64,000 bases of DNA from Isoetes taiwanensis (GCA_021234155.1 JAJEKV010000025.1:3807773-3871772); one strand, 5' to 3'; shown: positions 10,764-20,556, numbered from the stretch's first letter. Numbers and translations are program-made. The notes: a model not told the origin generated them from the letters alone.

Positions 10764-11050
10764 CCGTTTAAAAATTTTATAAAAAAAAAAAAATTTATAT
10801 TTTTGGAAATTTTCATAAAAAGTTAAAAGTTAAAATTTGAATTTTGAACTATCTTTTTGAACGTGTGCTTTCTCTGAGCGCCCTTCTCCGCCATAGCCGC
10901 CGGACTTGAGCTCCAAACTCGCCATAGCTGACCTCCACGACTACCTCGCACCTTCTCTAAGGCCTAGCGCCCTTGCCTACCCTTCAGCGCTGCCCATACC
11001 AGTTTGAGCGCCCTACCTCTTCTCTCTTGCTGTTCCTAGCCAGTGCGACC

Positions 11051-12384
11051 ATGCCACGCTTCAAGCTGACCGTCGACCTAAAGAAGATGAGTGTCTTCCA
11101 ACTGTATAGCGTCTTAGTGGACTATCTTTCGAAGGAGGACCCCCTGGTCGACACTACCCTCAACCTTTTGGTGAAGCACTTCATTGAAGGCCGTAGAATT
11201 CCTTATCCCATTTTTCATTTCAATGATCGCTTCCTCATGAAGCTTAACGAAGCCCACCAATCCTATACTCTTGTAGAGCAGCCTGACCAAGCCTGGGCCT
11301 TCGTCAAGTTTTACCCATTAGAGGTCGAGGAGGAAGATCCCGAAGAGCCTATTCGGAGAGAGGCCCAGCGGATTCAGCACCTTGCCAGAGTAGAGGACCT
11401 TCAACAAATAGCTGGGGCCCTACCAGAAGAACGGGCCAGTGGGTTTTACTACCTTGGGGAAGGCCATGTAATTATGTACAGGACCACTACTATCTCCCCA
11501 CCTTCTTCTGGAACGAGGATCTGCATGCTTTTGTTTTTGAGAATGTTCCACCTAGCTTCACCCAAGATCGTATGGAGTTGGTACAAGCAGACATGCGGGC
11601 TCGCCCGGCCCGGTCCCATACAGAGATCGCCCGGTGCCTACAAGCGCGTTTGGATAAAGAAGCTCGAGCTGCTGAGAGAGAGAGGCTTCGCAAGGAAGGG
11701 GAAGATAGCCAGAACCAACAGAGCGGGAATCAACAGGTGGATCAACAGGACGACCAGCAGGTTGATCAGCAGCAGGATCAAGGTGTTGGTCAGAATGTCG
11801 ACCATCAGGGAGACCAGAACATGGGTGATAACGTAAATCAACCGGTAGATCCGCAGGGAAGCCCCAAGAACAGGAAGCATAGTGAGAGGGGTAACAGAAC
11901 ATTGAAGAGGAAGAACACCAAACCCGTTAAGGGAGGTGTGGGTTACAAGACCCGTCTGCAGGAGAACGCCGCCATTGCCAAGAAGACATCGGCTCAGAGA
12001 CGGGAGCAGATTGTTCAGCGGGCAAAGCACCCAACAACCGGCGGGAAATCCATTCCGTCGCTCAGGGCAACCCTCAAGCCACGGAAGCCCCACAGATATC
12101 GACCGGGCACAGTAGCACTTCGGGAGATACGTAAGTATCAGAAGTCTACTGAGCCATTGATTCGTCGGCTTCCCTTCCAGCGGCTTGTACGGGGAATTGC
12201 CCAAGACTTTAAAACCGACCTGAGGTTCCAAGCTTTTGCAATCCTCGCACTCCAGGAGGCTGCAGAGGCTTACCTCATCGAACTCTTGAGCGACGCCAAC
12301 CTTTGCGCCATACACGCAAAGAGGGTTACCATCATGCCCAAGGACCTCCAGCTAGCACGAAGGATCCGAGGGGAGTTTCGGTGA
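11051..12384 (+). CDS. ORF1: novel N-terminal region fused to a histone H3 (one apparent frameshift)
   Basis: The start is ATG 11,051 ([19 protein letters not shown]). The frame runs to about 11,465, then coding continues one frame over ([16 protein letters not shown]) and stops at 12,384, giving about 444 residues. Order: an N-terminal region of about 180 residues I cannot identify; a charged helix ([19 protein letters not shown]); a Gln/Asp-rich tract of about 55 residues rich in VDQQ and DQ repeats; a basic linker; and from about 12,025 a shortened H3-like tail leading into a full H3 fold from [19 protein letters not shown] to [19 protein letters not shown]3 pairs with H4 in nucleosomes. 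There is no intron inside the H3 part, consistent with capture through RNA. The frameshift may be decay, sequencing error or recoding. The H3 identity is certain; the role in the element is unknown. Confidence 0.85.
12025..12381 (+). other. Histone H3 domain within ORF1
   Basis: The core is nearly canonical. Compared with the plant H3.3 I know, I count about 14 changes in the 98 residues from PHRYRPG to the end. These include L60P, K64R, E73G, a change at 86-87 to AF, G102E, F104L, E105S, T107A, and a C terminus GEFR in place of GERA. Tyr41 and Leu90 are those of plant H3.3 rather than H3.1. K56, K79, C110, H113, R116, K122 and D123 are kept, so the H3-H3' and much of the H4 contact surface look preserved. 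The tail ([20 protein letters not shown]) echoes residues 9-23 (the TGGK...AT.K pattern) but is shorter, and I cannot place K4, K9, K27 or K36 with confidence. It is not CENH3-like: loop 1 is not lengthened. Confidence 0.9.
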
Positions 12385-12542
12385 CTAGGCGATCGTTTTT
12401 TTTCCCTGTTGTATAATTATTGTAACTTATCTATGTACTGTTCCCATTTTTGGAGGCTGTGAATATAAAAATATCTTTTTGAATATAAATTATTAATTAA
12501 ATAATAAATTTTAATAATAATTTTGGGAAACGTGCCGAAAAG

Positions 12543-12550
12543 TATAAAAA
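12543..12550 (+). promoter_or_regulatory. TATA-like box before ORF2
   Basis: TATAAAAA stands 88 bp upstream of the ORF2 ATG at 12,631, in the 246-bp AT-rich spacer after the H3 stop. The spacing suits a Pol II promoter, raising the possibility that ORF2 came with, or evolved, its own promoter. A CAG at 12,592-12,594 could alternatively be a splice acceptor. Confidence 0.35.
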
Positions 12551-12630
12551 CCCCTTTTTGGCCATTAGGGTTTCATTTTCCTTTCTTGTTTTCAGCGCCT
12601 CCTTTCTCCTCCTTTGCGCTTCCACCCCTC

Positions 12631-14019
12631 ATGGCTCGCCCAACCTTGCAGCAGTGGTATATGGACGGAGAGCATTGGGATCCTGCAGTTCCCTTTGATC
12701 TTCTTCACCCCTACCTGCTCCAGCGGGTAGATCTTGTCTCCAACATGCAGGTGCACCCAGACTATGCTGCCTTCCTTCAGTTTTTCCATGAGGAGATTGT
12801 ACCTGCTTGCGTCTCCAATGAAGACGACACACAACTCTATCTCGGCGTCCACACTTTGCTCGAGATGCTAGGCAATGATGAGCACGCCCGGAATGTCCTC
12901 AAGGGCATAAGAAGGAGGGGGACTGACCTTCCTATTGTTACAATAGAATGGGAAACTTATTTTGAGGCCCGATTCGCACTGGCCATCATCATGGACCAGT
13001 ATATTGAGGATGAGGAGATAGCTGCGGAGCAATCCTCTACGCCTGTACCTCCTGACTCGGAAGACGGCGAAGTCGTCGATGAGCAGGATTTTATTAGGTG
13101 GAAGGAACTTGCTACTGAAGCTCCTGCCAGCCGACAGAAAGGCCTCAAGCTCGAAGGGCTAAACCTTCTTCCTTCAGTACTCTTGAATAACCAAGAGTAC
13201 CTGATTTTTGAGGACATTATGTGGGCCTACCGTGTCATTACGGGGATCCGCCGCAAGAAGATAGAGGTCCTCTATGACCTTGCAGAGTATTGCCAAGATG
13301 ACTTCATCGACTTTACCACACCGATTGTGTATCCCTCACCAGTGGAGAACTTATTGGCATATCAGCCCGAAGAACAAGAGCCCGTTGAGACTCTTTTGTC
13401 ACTTCGCCAGTTCTTACTTAGTGACACACCACAGCCTCCAGAGGAGCATTTTGCGGCTCAGATCCGACCCCCTCTCGCAGACCCGCCCTTGCAAGTCACC
13501 ATGGGAACGGTGGGTCAGGACGAAGAAGACCTTTGGGACACCAAGGTCAGCCTTAAGGATGATAAGGAAGAAGAAGAGGAGGAGAAGATCCCCGCGAACT
13601 TGGAAAAGGAAGCGGAGACCTCCAGAGATCCTCAGATTAGGGCAATGGGCAACCATGTGCCCCGATTCTTTCTCTCAGCCTTCCGGCAAGGAGAGGTGTT
13701 GTTCTTCTCCAAGAACCTAGGGCCTTCTTCTGCAGCTTCTTGGTGGGCGCTCCGAGCCTTATCGACTTCAGCGGGCCATAAGAAGATTGATTATCATGCC
13801 ACCACCATAACTTTGGTCCGTAGGGATTTGGCTATAGCAGCATTGGGTGATGTGGCGGGCTGCGCTAATATGCGCCTCCTTGTGGCGGCACCCTTGGCTA
13901 CTTGTTTACCCCCAGAGGCAGCAGCTCGAGCCACCCTTTCCGCTAGCCCCAGTGCCACTTTGATGCGCTACCGTCCACCTCCTCAGCCTATGGACGAAGA
14001 CGAGCGACCCAGTTCTTAA
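12631..14019 (+). CDS. ORF2: intact 462-aa protein of unknown function
   Basis: The frame is open upstream, but the first plausible ATG in context is 12,631 (MARPTLQQWYMDGEHWDPAV). The N-terminal 120 residues are helical and acidic and include DYAAFLQFFHEEIVPACV. The middle (about 150-260) contains WKELATEAPASRQKG and FEDIMWAYRVITGIRRKK. Residues about 310-370 are strongly acidic (a run of Glu/Asp/Lys), and the C terminus is Ala/Pro-rich, ending PMDEDERPSS. There is no zinc knuckle, protease, polymerase or membrane motif. I do not recognise it. It lies between the H3 fusion and ORF3 on the same strand, upstream of gag. An uninterrupted 462-codon frame in an element whose pol is broken suggests recent activity or selection. 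It may be a gag-like, envelope-like or host-captured protein; none of these is supported directly. Confidence 0.6.
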   Translation: MARPTLQQWYMDGEHWDPAVPFDLLHPYLLQRVDLVSNMQVHPDYAAFLQFFHEEIVPACVSNEDDTQLYLGVHTLLEMLGNDEHARNVLKGIRRRGTDLPIVTIEWETYFEARFALAIIMDQYIEDEEIAAEQSSTPVPPDSEDGEVVDEQDFIRWKELATEAPASRQKGLKLEGLNLLPSVLLNNQEYLIFEDIMWAYRVITGIRRKKIEVLYDLAEYCQDDFIDFTTPIVYPSPVENLLAYQPEEQEPVETLLSLRQFLLSDTPQPPEEHFAAQIRPPLADPPLQVTMGTVGQDEEDLWDTKVSLKDDKEEEEEEKIPANLEKEAETSRDPQIRAMGNHVPRFFLSAFRQGEVLFFSKNLGPSSAASWWALRALSTSAGHKKIDYHATTITLVRRDLAIAALGDVAGCANMRLLVAAPLATCLPPEAAARATLSASPSATLMRYRPPPQPMDEDERPSS

Positions 14020-14241
14020 ATGATTATATTATGCATTTTGTATTTAAAATAGTTGTAAAATTTGGATTGGTAACTTCTTCAGTCATTTTATCAGTCATGA
14101 TATGTCATCCTTTATGATTTGTGTCTATTGTATCAATGAATACATAATGCTAAAAATAATTTTGAATAAATCTCTTCCATGATGCATCATTATATCTCCT
14201 GGAATTGTTTAGTGCTATATATCCATTCTGCCGTTTTGCAG

Positions 14242-14702
14242 AAGAAACACTAGAGGAGTACGAAGAGAGAATCACCGACCAGATATTGAGGGATGATCAA
14301 GGGCCTCCTGAACAAGATTATGGCCAAAGATACGGAGAGTATCCGGAACGAGAGATTGGAGATGAGATGGATGAACCTGCAGAGCCAGAAGAACCTTATG
14401 ATCCAGACAAGGGGATGGAAATAGTTACCCTCCTCCGGGAACGGGCCTTTGACGACCTGAAACGGACCCTTTGCCACACATGGGACTATTGGAATATGTC
14501 CAGACACGAAGCTTTCGAGGATGCCAACGACCATCTGTGGCAAATCTTCTACGCATTAAGGAGGCTTTTCAACCTCCTCATCATTAGCCCCACCTGGGAT
14601 TACCAACCTGTTATTGTCCAGGCCTGGGCATGTTACAAGCTCGTCAGAGCTGTACGTGAAAGTGTTCGTTATTCTGTTATGTACCCTTTTGCGAACCCCT
14701 AG
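14242..14702 (+). CDS. ORF3: acidic about 153-aa exon-like ORF of unknown function
   Basis: Coding character begins right after TTTTGCAG (14,234-14,241), a good splice acceptor, with EETLEEYEERITDQILRDDQ. The frame has no ATG near that point, so it probably receives its N terminus by splicing, possibly from ORF2 or further upstream. The first half is highly acidic with proline (DEPAEPEEPYDPDKG). The second half is helical and aromatic (TLCHTWDYWNMSRHEAFED, then LWQIFYALRRLFNLLI) and ends PFANP. I do not recognise it. About 220 bp of AT-rich DNA separates it from ORF2 and about 260 bp from gag. Confidence 0.45.
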
Positions 14703-14959
14703 GTCCGGACCCTCCAGTTTTGTTTTGCTATGTTTCAGTGTGACTAAGAAAGTGGCCCATGTATAAAAAGCCACTTGTATATTACTTAACTTTAAGTTGA
14801 TAACTATCTTCAGTGTGAAGTTCTGCAATGTAACAGTGTTTTGACTTATAATCGAAATCTTTTCTCTGGTCTTCTCTTATTCACTCTTACTTCAGTACTA
14901 CCCAAAAATGATCTTGTTGTGAGACTTGATGTTGATTGAAATTCTGCTTATATCTTGTT

Positions 14960-16686
14960 ATGCTCAATATAGACGGTGCACGCAACACCGCCTGGCAGAC
15001 ACCCTCAAATGCCAGTAGGTTAACACCCGAACAGGAACTGATGTTAATGAAAAGGCAGCTAGGCGAGTTACAGGCCTATATGTTGCATGCCAATCCACCC
15101 CAGCATATTCAAGAGGACGGACCGGAATTACCACAACCGCCACCAAGTCCACCTACACAGCAGCCGTCCCCACCGGAGACTAGCCCTGCACCTGTAAAGA
15201 GGAGGCCCCATGCCAAACATCGTCGGAGCTCCTCCAAGGATAGCGCCACCTCCTCGCACTCGGCCACTTCGGTGTCCTCTGAGTCGTCTGCATCATCTGG
15301 TGACCATACAAAGCGCCGGGACAAGGAGTACCGTAAAACGGTTGACACGGCCATAACTAGTATATGGAAGAATAGGAAACTGACCCAGTTTGATGGAAAA
15401 TCTAGAGGTGGACTGAATGCAGAGTCCTGGCTCGACGAGATGAAGGAGTTTGGTCGTTCCTATGGCATGACAGAAAAGGATACAGAAGGTTGCTACCACA
15501 AATCTTACAGGGGCTGCCCGTATTTGGTGGAAGGGCTATGCCAGAGCCAAGCATCTGGACAGGAGCAGATGCAACTTTAGGAAATTCGCAAAGGCTTTTA
15601 AGTCGCATTATGTGCCTCGTGCGCACAAATGCCAACAGATCCAGACCTTCTACAGGTTAGAGCAGAAGGGGATGTCAGTTCAGGCCTACACTGATGAATT
15701 CATGCGCCTGAGGCTGTATGTACCAGGGATGAATGAAAAGAGGGCGGTGGAGGGCTACATTGAAGGGTTGGCCCCATCCATTAAACGACTGGTTAAGGCT
15801 ATAGACCCCAAGTCAGTTGCGGAAGCTGAGGCTAAGGCATTAAGCCTCGAGGAGGACACATCAAGGAACCAGTATCCGCGTCCTGCTCCTTACTCGCAGC
15901 CACGCCTGTCCACACCTTACAAACCCCGCTCACCAAGTCCGGGGCCCTCTCAGCAGAACTCTTATGGCCGCCAGGAAAAGAAAGTCACCTTCAGCACGCC
16001 CGATAAATCGAATAATGTCGGCAAGGAAGTTCGGAACCTTTTACAGTCTATTCCTAAAGAGGCTCGAGAACAGCTCCGCCGAGATAAGGCATGCTACAGG
16101 TGTATGCGACCCAGCCACTTTATGCAGAATTGTCCCTATGTCACGCAGACTGCCCAGCTGGCCATGGCCGACCTTGATTGGGATGATCTTGAGTCCACAC
16201 CACATGTCGAGGACGAGGCTCCCGAGTACATTCACGGTGCGTCTCATATTCTTGCAGCCATTGAAACTGGCAACGCTGAAAGTCAGCCTTCTGTTATTTC
16301 CACCATAGGCCAAGTAGACAGTAAGCCTTTCATAATTTTGATGGATACGAGTAGTACACATAATTTTGCTTCTCCTAGAATGGCCCAAGTATTGCAGCTT
16401 GAAACATTGAGATCCCGACCAAAGCCCACCACGCTTAGCCGCTGGTAAGATCGTGCACACTCATGGCCGCCGCATTAACCTTAAGATGCTTGCCGTGCAC
16501 ATGCCGAAGTTAATGGACATTGGCAAATATGATCTTATTGTTGGTAAGGAATTTTTGGCATCTGCAAAGGCCAATATAGACTGCGAGAAACGTGAGGTTA
16601 CCTTCAACGCCGCCAATGGAGGCCGCGTGACTATAAAAGGTGATCCATTCAACCCTATTATGCGCCTATGTCCATCGACAGCTTAG
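14960..16686 (+). pseudogene. Ty3/gypsy gag and protease, frameshifted
   Basis: From ATG 14,960 (MLNIDGARNTAWQTPSNAS), the N-terminal part is Pro/Ser-rich, then comes the gag core LTQFDGKSRGGLNAESWLDE. A frameshift near 15,484 moves coding to GAARIWWKGYARAKHLDRS and on through QKGMSVQAYTDEFMRLRL, all typical Retrotrans_gag. The CCHC zinc knuckle is CYRCMRPSHFMQNC (16,093-16,134), which binds RNA in the particle. The aspartic protease follows: the active-site segment reads ILMDTSSTHNF instead of the usual DTG, and the flap/C-terminal part YDLIVGKEFLASAKANIDC lies after another frame change at about 16,448. The DTG-to-DTS change and two frameshifts make this copy non-functional as read. Confidence 0.85.
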
Positions 16687-16779
16687 ATAAAGCTATACGC
16701 CAGAAAAGCTCCTTCAAGGTCATTAGACTTGCCTCCATTGAGTCGATGCTAAACGTAAGGTGTAATCGATACCTTGCCA

Positions 16780-17352
16780 GAGGGGATTGCTAACCTTCTC
16801 CGAGAATTTAGTGATCTTTTTCCAGATGAGATCCGGAAGCTTCCTCCTTTTAGAGGGGTAGAATGCGAGATAGCTTTGGAACCGTGCACTAAGCCTACCA
16901 AGAAGGCCCCTCAGACCTCAATGAGTCCTCCGTGAGTTGGCGAGCTTAAGAAGCAACTTCGGAGTTACTAAACCTAGGTTTCATTCGACCTAGTGTTTCG
17001 CCTTTTGGCGCCCCTATCCTTTTTGTTAAGAAAAAGGATGGCTCCTTGAGGATGTGTATTGATTATAGGCAGCTCAATAAGCATACCATCAAGAATCGCT
17101 ATGCTTTGCCTAGGCGTATGATCTAATGGACCAGGTTGCAAAAGGCCAAATATTTCTCAAAGATTGATTTACGCCCAGGATACCATCGATAAGGATAAAG
17201 GAGGAGGATATCCATAAGTCTGCTTTTCGCACTAGATATGGGCATTATGAGTTTACCGTTATGCCTTTTGGATTAACTAATGCCCCTGCAACTTTCATGC
17301 GGTTGATGAATGACGTCTTTCGCCATGATAGGTTCCTTGTAGATAAATTTTC
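16780..17352 (+). pseudogene. Ty3/gypsy reverse transcriptase, truncated before YxDD
   Basis: RT blocks appear in several frames: [40 protein letters not shown] with [30 protein letters not shown], and [20 protein letters not shown] followed by MRLMNDVF. The YxDD catalytic block, RNase H and integrase are missing; at about 17,352 the sequence jumps to non-coding 3' DNA. Stops and small indels lie between blocks. This internal deletion makes the element dependent on another source of RT and integrase. Confidence 0.85.
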
Positions 17353-17719
17353 TTTCATTTCTTATAGGGGGTGGTCCCTTCAACCACAATCTAATTATAT
17401 ATACTGATATAATCGACATGTGCGAGGCCGCTGAACAAAGACGTGACCTGCCCATGTTAGAGGGTTGCTGATGGCCCGAACTCTTCAGTTTTATTTTGTC
17501 TACACATCTTGTTTTGGTTGTTACTCTAATGTTGATATTGGACCTCGGTCCTTGAACTTGTTGATTATGATAATCATGTGAAATGCACCTCGGTGCTTGA
17601 ACTGTTTTCAACTTTAAAGCTTTTAATATATTACCTTCACAAATAAGGAATTATCTTTTTCCATAATGTATTTTTCCTATATTTGTAACTAACCCCAATG
17701 CTGCGGACAGCATTAATTT

Positions 17720-17734
17720 TTAAGGAGGGGAGAA
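17720..17734 (+). promoter_or_regulatory. Polypurine tract
   Basis: AAGGAGGGGAGAA lies immediately before the 3' LTR start (TGTGACGTTCC). It is the expected primer for plus-strand DNA synthesis. Confidence 0.85.
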
Positions 17735-17877
17735 TGTGACGTTCCAAGTATTTATACGGTATACGTATAAATATATTGACACGTCACCCAGTATAGATAC
17801 GCCACCATGGGGTATGGTAACCTAGGGGGTTGACTTAAAAGGGACTAATTTAATCATTAAGGATAATAACCTATAAT
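17735..17877 (+). repeat. 3' LTR, truncated after about 140 bp
   Basis: Matches the first part of the 5' LTR through GGATAATAACCTATAAT, then is replaced by CTTATCTTATCTTATATATA, which is not in the 5' LTR. The loss may reflect insertion of, or recombination with, the element starting at about 17,901. Confidence 0.8.
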
Positions 17878-17900
17878 CTTCTTATCTTATCTTATATATA

Positions 17901-17945
17901 TATTACAAGAAATTTATCGCGGCGGCCAAGGCCGCCGCGAACATT
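17901..17945. mobile_element. CACTA-like terminus with a GC-rich perfect hairpin
   Basis: TTACAAGAAATTTATCGCGG resembles the CACTACAAGAAA ends of plant CACTA elements with the first bases altered. It runs into the hairpin TCGCGGCGGCC-AA-GGCCGCCGCGA (17,917-17,940; 11-bp perfect arms), a common layout next to CACTA ends. I found no matching opposite end. Confidence 0.45.
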
Positions 17946-20455
17946 TCTTTGGTTCCAAACCTGCATAGTTGGACTTGCTATTTAAATGAAATATTTAATA
18001 CTATTTTGCTAGTGGTCAAAGGCATCTATGTTAGATGCTTTTTATGATTCATGCTTATAGGCAAGGTCTATTTTTTAAAGCACTCTCAAACAACCTAAGG
18101 TGGCTATTCATGATTCTAAAAATTCCATCATTGAGCAAAAGCTAAGGTATTTATGCATGGTTTTAAAAATTCCATCATTGAGCAAATAAGTGGGTTGCCA
18201 CTAGATGTTGAATAGGGTTTATTGTTGGCAATTATATTGTTCTTGTGGTGCACGTGTAATGGCTTTTTAATCCTTAAAGCTAAATCAAGGGGTTGAGTTA
18301 CATGCTCAAAAACTGTGGGTATTGCAAAATTCTTTCGATTCTATTCCCGAGATCCATCGAAAGTCCTTGATGCTTTGAGATACCATGGCTCAATCTGACT
18401 CAAGCAAAAAAAAAAACCGCACAAATAAAACTCAAAACCCAAAATGAAGGGCTTGAAGTTGTGAAGCCTTACAACTCCTCAATAATCACGAGCAAATATT
18501 TTGAGTTATGCACAATGTATATTGAGGGCTTGGGCGTAGATCCGGATAATGCAATTTCTCTTTTTCTCTCTAACCGGCGCAAGTCGATCTAAAATTGGTC
18601 AATAGCAGTTGAAGACTGCAATGCTGCCCTGACTTCACAGCCAAACTGTACATAAGCCCTTCTTAGGTGTGCATATTCGTATTCAATAGTTGGTTTGTAG
18701 GAAGCCTTCAATGTTCTAATATTAGGTTATATTATGTGCTCAATGAGTGTTTTTTCTCTATAGTAGAGCAGTTCGTACTGTCCAACATAGTTAGAAAAAA
18801 ACAGTATCATTAATCGAAACCGATGCTAACATAAGTAACATTTTCTATGGCAGTGATTTTTGTTTATGTAGCCAAACAGATTCCCCGTGAAAAAGGCGGT
18901 CACTAAGCTACTTCTGTATGAAATAGTTCCTCAATTTCTTATCTGCTTTGTCAGTGTCTGAAGCCTAAGTGGCAGCACTCTTCTTTAGGAGCACACTTGG
19001 CAATTAGAACCTTGGTCACCTTAATGACTTTCATAGGCCGTTTCTAACGCCATAATCATAACCTTCTGGGACATTACAAACAATAAAGATTGCCCTGCTG
19101 CAGTATACCAAGCAATTCGTCACTAATACAATGAATTAAAATGGCACATCATCCGAGCAAAGAACCTGCAAGAAATACTATGTCAAGGCTTCAATAAGCT
19201 GTTTATAAATGTTTCAAATGATGGCACATATGCACAACAGCTCTAGTCAATTTATGGTTTAACCCAGGTTGCCTCCCATAACATTTGGGGGCAATCAACT
19301 TAAGGAGCCTACCTATTTGACGAGAGAAGCTACAAACTGATGCAAAGCTTACCAAAGGCTGTGCTTTACTATCATGTGAAGCTAATTTCCAAGATGCTCA
19401 GCAAACAACCAACATATATTCAGTAGAATTAAAACCTAGAGGCATTTCAAATCCTCCAAATGTTCTAAAATTGCTGAAAAGATCCTCTGGAACCAGTGAA
19501 ATCCCAGAGGAGATTAATGAATGAGCCATAAATATTCTAAAATCTAAATATTTCCCAATTCAATGTAGAAACGTAGAGGCATGCATTAAAATGTGTATGC
19601 TGCAAATGTTATCTTTCCGCGCCCTATAATGGAAATAACAAGTAAACTTCTATTCTAGCTAGTGTGACTATCTACAGCTCTCCCTAAAAGTCTCGTTCTG
19701 GGGTTGATTTGCTTATAATAAAGGCAAAGCAGGCTATTATTGATTCTGTGAGAGCAATACAAAAAGGAAAAGCAGGGAATGTTCAGCCCTTGGCAATTTC
19801 TAATCCTAACACTTCATTGCCATGCAAGAAGGTTAGATACATGCTGATTTGAAATACAGATACACAAAGTTAAAGAATCACAAACAGGAGAAAAAGACTA
19901 GTGACACACCATGCAGGTTGAGGCTAGCGTCTTTTGGTCAGCAATGATGTCGTGATCAGGGTAGCAATCACATCTATCACTGCCAGCATAACAAGTATTG
20001 ATGATGGATGCATTTATGACTTTTCTTCAGAAGAGTATAATCAACTAGTAGTATTATATTAGGATCTGAAGATGCATTCAAAAGTGGGCTGCAAATTCAC
20101 TGAATAAAATATTTGCTACCTCTGATACCATGCAGGTTGAAGCTAGCGTCTTTTACTCAGCAATGACGTCATGACCAGGTAGCAATCAAATCTACCACTG
20201 CCAGCACAGCAATGATTGATGATGGATGCATATTAAATGATATAAATGCACAAAGTAAGACCTTGTGCTCACAGTATAGCAATGAAGACTAAGATTCACT
20301 GCAAACTGTGCAAATTTGCTCCTCGAGAGTGGAGCAACGGATTTGCTCGGAATTCTGAGGCAGTTTTAGGTTAAATCGTGATGAACTGTGTAGAACAGGC
20401 AGTAACTAGTGACTGCGTAGTAGTGACTGCGAAGGACAAAAGAAACAGAACTGAA
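17946..20455. other. Non-coding stretch, no gene recognised
   Basis: AT-rich DNA with no long frame and no recognised protein. A repeated phrase AAAAATTCCATCATTGAGCAA occurs near 18,116 and 18,164. Most of the stretch looks like old intron or intergenic DNA. A pair of direct repeats near 20 kb is listed separately. Confidence 0.5.
19906..20232. repeat. Pair of about 105-bp direct repeats
   Basis: 19,906-20,012 and 20,125-20,232 share ACCATGCAGGTTGA(G/A)GCTAG, CAGCAATGA(T/C)GTC, GTAGCAATCA and GATTGATGATGGATGCAT-type segments, about 85-90% alike by eye and 219 bp apart. The origin is unknown. Confidence 0.65.
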
Positions 20456-20469
20456 AAAAAAAAAACTCA

Positions 20470-20556
20470 CAGGCGACATACCTTAAACGGAAGCGATCTA
20501 ACTCAGGTAACGAACTGAAAAAATTTGGGCGATTAACTCTTTTTTATACTCAAAGA
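20470..20556 (-). promoter_or_regulatory. Possible minus-strand promoter, leader exon and splice donor
   Basis: On the minus strand, GAGTATAAAAAAGAG (about 20,539-20,553) resembles a TATA box. About 60 bp further on, TTCCGTTTAAG|GTATGT (near 20,480) is a good 5' splice site. No downstream coding exon is recognised on this strand, so a non-coding transcript or chance are both possible. Confidence 0.25.

Larger units (their letters stand above)
8650..17877 (+). mobile_element. Ty3/gypsy LTR retrotransposon carrying three extra ORFs, one a histone H3 fusion; non-autonomous
   Basis: Order: 5' LTR (8,650-10,350), PBS (10,353), ORF1 with a C-terminal histone H3 (11,051-12,384), ORF2 (12,631-14,019), ORF3 (about 14,242-14,702), gag-protease (14,960-16,686), partial RT (about 16,780-17,352), PPT (17,720-17,734) and truncated 3' LTR (17,735-17,877). 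The RNase H and integrase regions are absent and RT stops before YxDD, so the element must have relied on another element's enzymes. The roughly 4.5 kb between PBS and gag is unusual for Ty3/gypsy and contains only sense-strand ORFs, as expected for captured or lineage-specific extra genes. The target-site duplication cannot be tested because the 3' LTR end is missing. Confidence 0.85.

Noticed and set aside
12025..12381. CENH3 (centromeric histone)
   Set aside because: The core is close to canonical H3.3, loop 1 is not extended and the helix 2 residues are those of ordinary H3.
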